Below are positions 6,415-6,933 of a DNA stretch of 6,933 nt, piece after piece. The DNA comes from an uncultured Caryophanales bacterium. GTDB taxonomy: Bacteria; Bacillota_I; Bacilli_A; Acholeplasmatales; Anaeroplasmataceae. The DNA is taken from NCBI GenBank assembly GCA_937885165.1, contig CAKZZJ010000116.1, positions 1-6,933 of the forward strand, written 5' to 3'. Position numbers and translations under genes: made by a program. The stretch's first letter is position 1; each line of letters begins with the position of its first letter. Below the pieces are notes generated by a model, which saw only the letters and a program-made list of their open reading frames with translations, searched no databases and was not told the origin of the DNA.

Positions 6415-6933
6415 ATGCCACGCAAGAAAAGTGGAAAAGGACGATCTGCCAATGGGCAGGGATGTGTACAGAAGAAAATAGTCAGGCGAAAAGGGAAGGA
6501 ATATAATTATTGGTCTGCCCGATGTTATTTGGAAAACCCTGATACCGGAATAAAGGAACTGAAAGAGTTTACCGCTTCTACCCAGAAAGAAGCACTTGCA
6601 AAAATGAAAGCGGCTCAAGCACAGGTTTTGAACGGAACATATCAGGCAAAGCCTACAAACATGACGCTTGGGCAATGGCTTGATGAATGGGAAAAGAACT
6701 ATCTGGGCGGAGTAAAACCATACACTGCCCATTCTTATCGCAGAAATATCAAGAATCATTTCAAGACATCTCCGATCAGCAAAGTAAAATTAAGTGCTCT
6801 GACGCCTTTACAGGTTCAGAAGCTTATAAATTCCCTTAAGAATCAGGCGACAGGGGAAAAACTCTCGCCAAAAACGATAAAAAATGTTCATCGGGTGTAT
6901 TTTTATGCGAAAATATTTTTAGGCGAGGCGTTC
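6415..6933 (+). CDS. Tyrosine recombinase / phage-type integrase, N-terminal part (3' partial)
   Basis: The frame is open from the ATG at 6415 to the window end (173 codons). It follows an excellent AAGGAGG site at 6401-6407, seven bases before the start. Residues 1 to about 75 are a basic arm-type DNA-binding region (GRSANGQGCVQKK, YWSARCYLENPDTGIKELKEF, ending KMKAAQAQVLNGTY). Residues 83 to about 159 are the SAM-like core-binding domain (MTLGQWLDEWEKNYLGG, VKPYTAHSYRRNIKNHF, LTPLQVQKLINSL, LSPKTIKNVH). The catalytic R-K-HxxR-H-Y domain would lie beyond the window. GC is clearly higher than in the rest of the window (26 of 60 bases in 6541-6600), pointing to a transferred phage or integrative conjugative element of Bacillota type. 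From about codon 160 the sequence no longer resembles the family, which usually continues GVLHKAL or similar, suggesting a frameshift, truncation or misjoin. Confidence 0.88.
   Translation, partial: MPRKKSGKGRSANGQGCVQKKIVRRKGKEYNYWSARCYLENPDTGIKELKEFTASTQKEALAKMKAAQAQVLNGTYQAKPTNMTLGQWLDEWEKNYLGGVKPYTAHSYRRNIKNHFKTSPISKVKLSALTPLQVQKLINSLKNQATGEKLSPKTIKNVHRVYFYAKIFLGEAF

Noticed and set aside
6207..6759. Two minus-strand open frames of 81 and 137 codons
   Set aside because: They are antisense to the integrase, whose plus-strand frame has clear family motifs and an ideal ribosome binding site.
1..6933. CRISPR array, tRNA or rRNA genes
   Set aside because: No regularly spaced repeats were seen, and no cloverleaf or rRNA-like stretch was recognised on either strand.

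Overview
This window comes from a low-GC, Gram-positive-type genome, most likely a gut-associated Bacillota (Erysipelotrichia or Clostridia-like). The grounds are very AT-rich coding sequence (about 25% GC on a line I counted inside the glycosidase gene), A-rich Shine-Dalgarno sites, and gene families typical of that group: a MATE-kinase fusion, a GH3 enzyme with a Bacillota-type tail, and a TnpB without a zinc ribbon. The genus cannot be named from the sequence alone. Both ends of the window cut through genes.

Bases 1-1821 (+) hold the 3' part of a MATE efflux transporter fused at its C-terminus to a cytidylate-kinase-like domain. Bases about 1819-2710 hold a decayed IS200/IS605-type element on the minus strand. 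It contains a tnpB pseudogene with an in-frame stop, an internal deletion that removes the first RuvC segment, and a frameshift in an A8 run. Past the tnpB stop lies a hairpin-rich tail that looks like an omegaRNA 3' scaffold, whose guide position would fall on the end of the MATE gene. Bases 2708-3289 (-) hold the N-terminal half of a Walker-type ATPase (DUF4143-associated family), broken by a TGA at codon 13 and cut off at the element.

Bases 3410-5761 (-) encode an intact, apparently cytoplasmic GH3 glycosidase, the only complete gene of confidently known function here. A divergent 160-residue membrane protein of unknown function (5810-6292, +) follows.

Immediately after its stop codon the composition jumps to about 43% GC. 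A strong imperfect hairpin, an inverted repeat around a -10 box and the start of a tyrosine recombinase (6415-6933, +) mark the edge of an integrative element. The integrase lacks its catalytic domain in this window, and its last 14 codons stop looking like the family.

Read together, this is a host chromosomal stretch worn by mobile elements rather than a clear new defence or metabolic system. The most unusual items are the transporter-kinase fusion, the retained omegaRNA-like tail beside a dead tnpB, and the sharp boundary at 6293.
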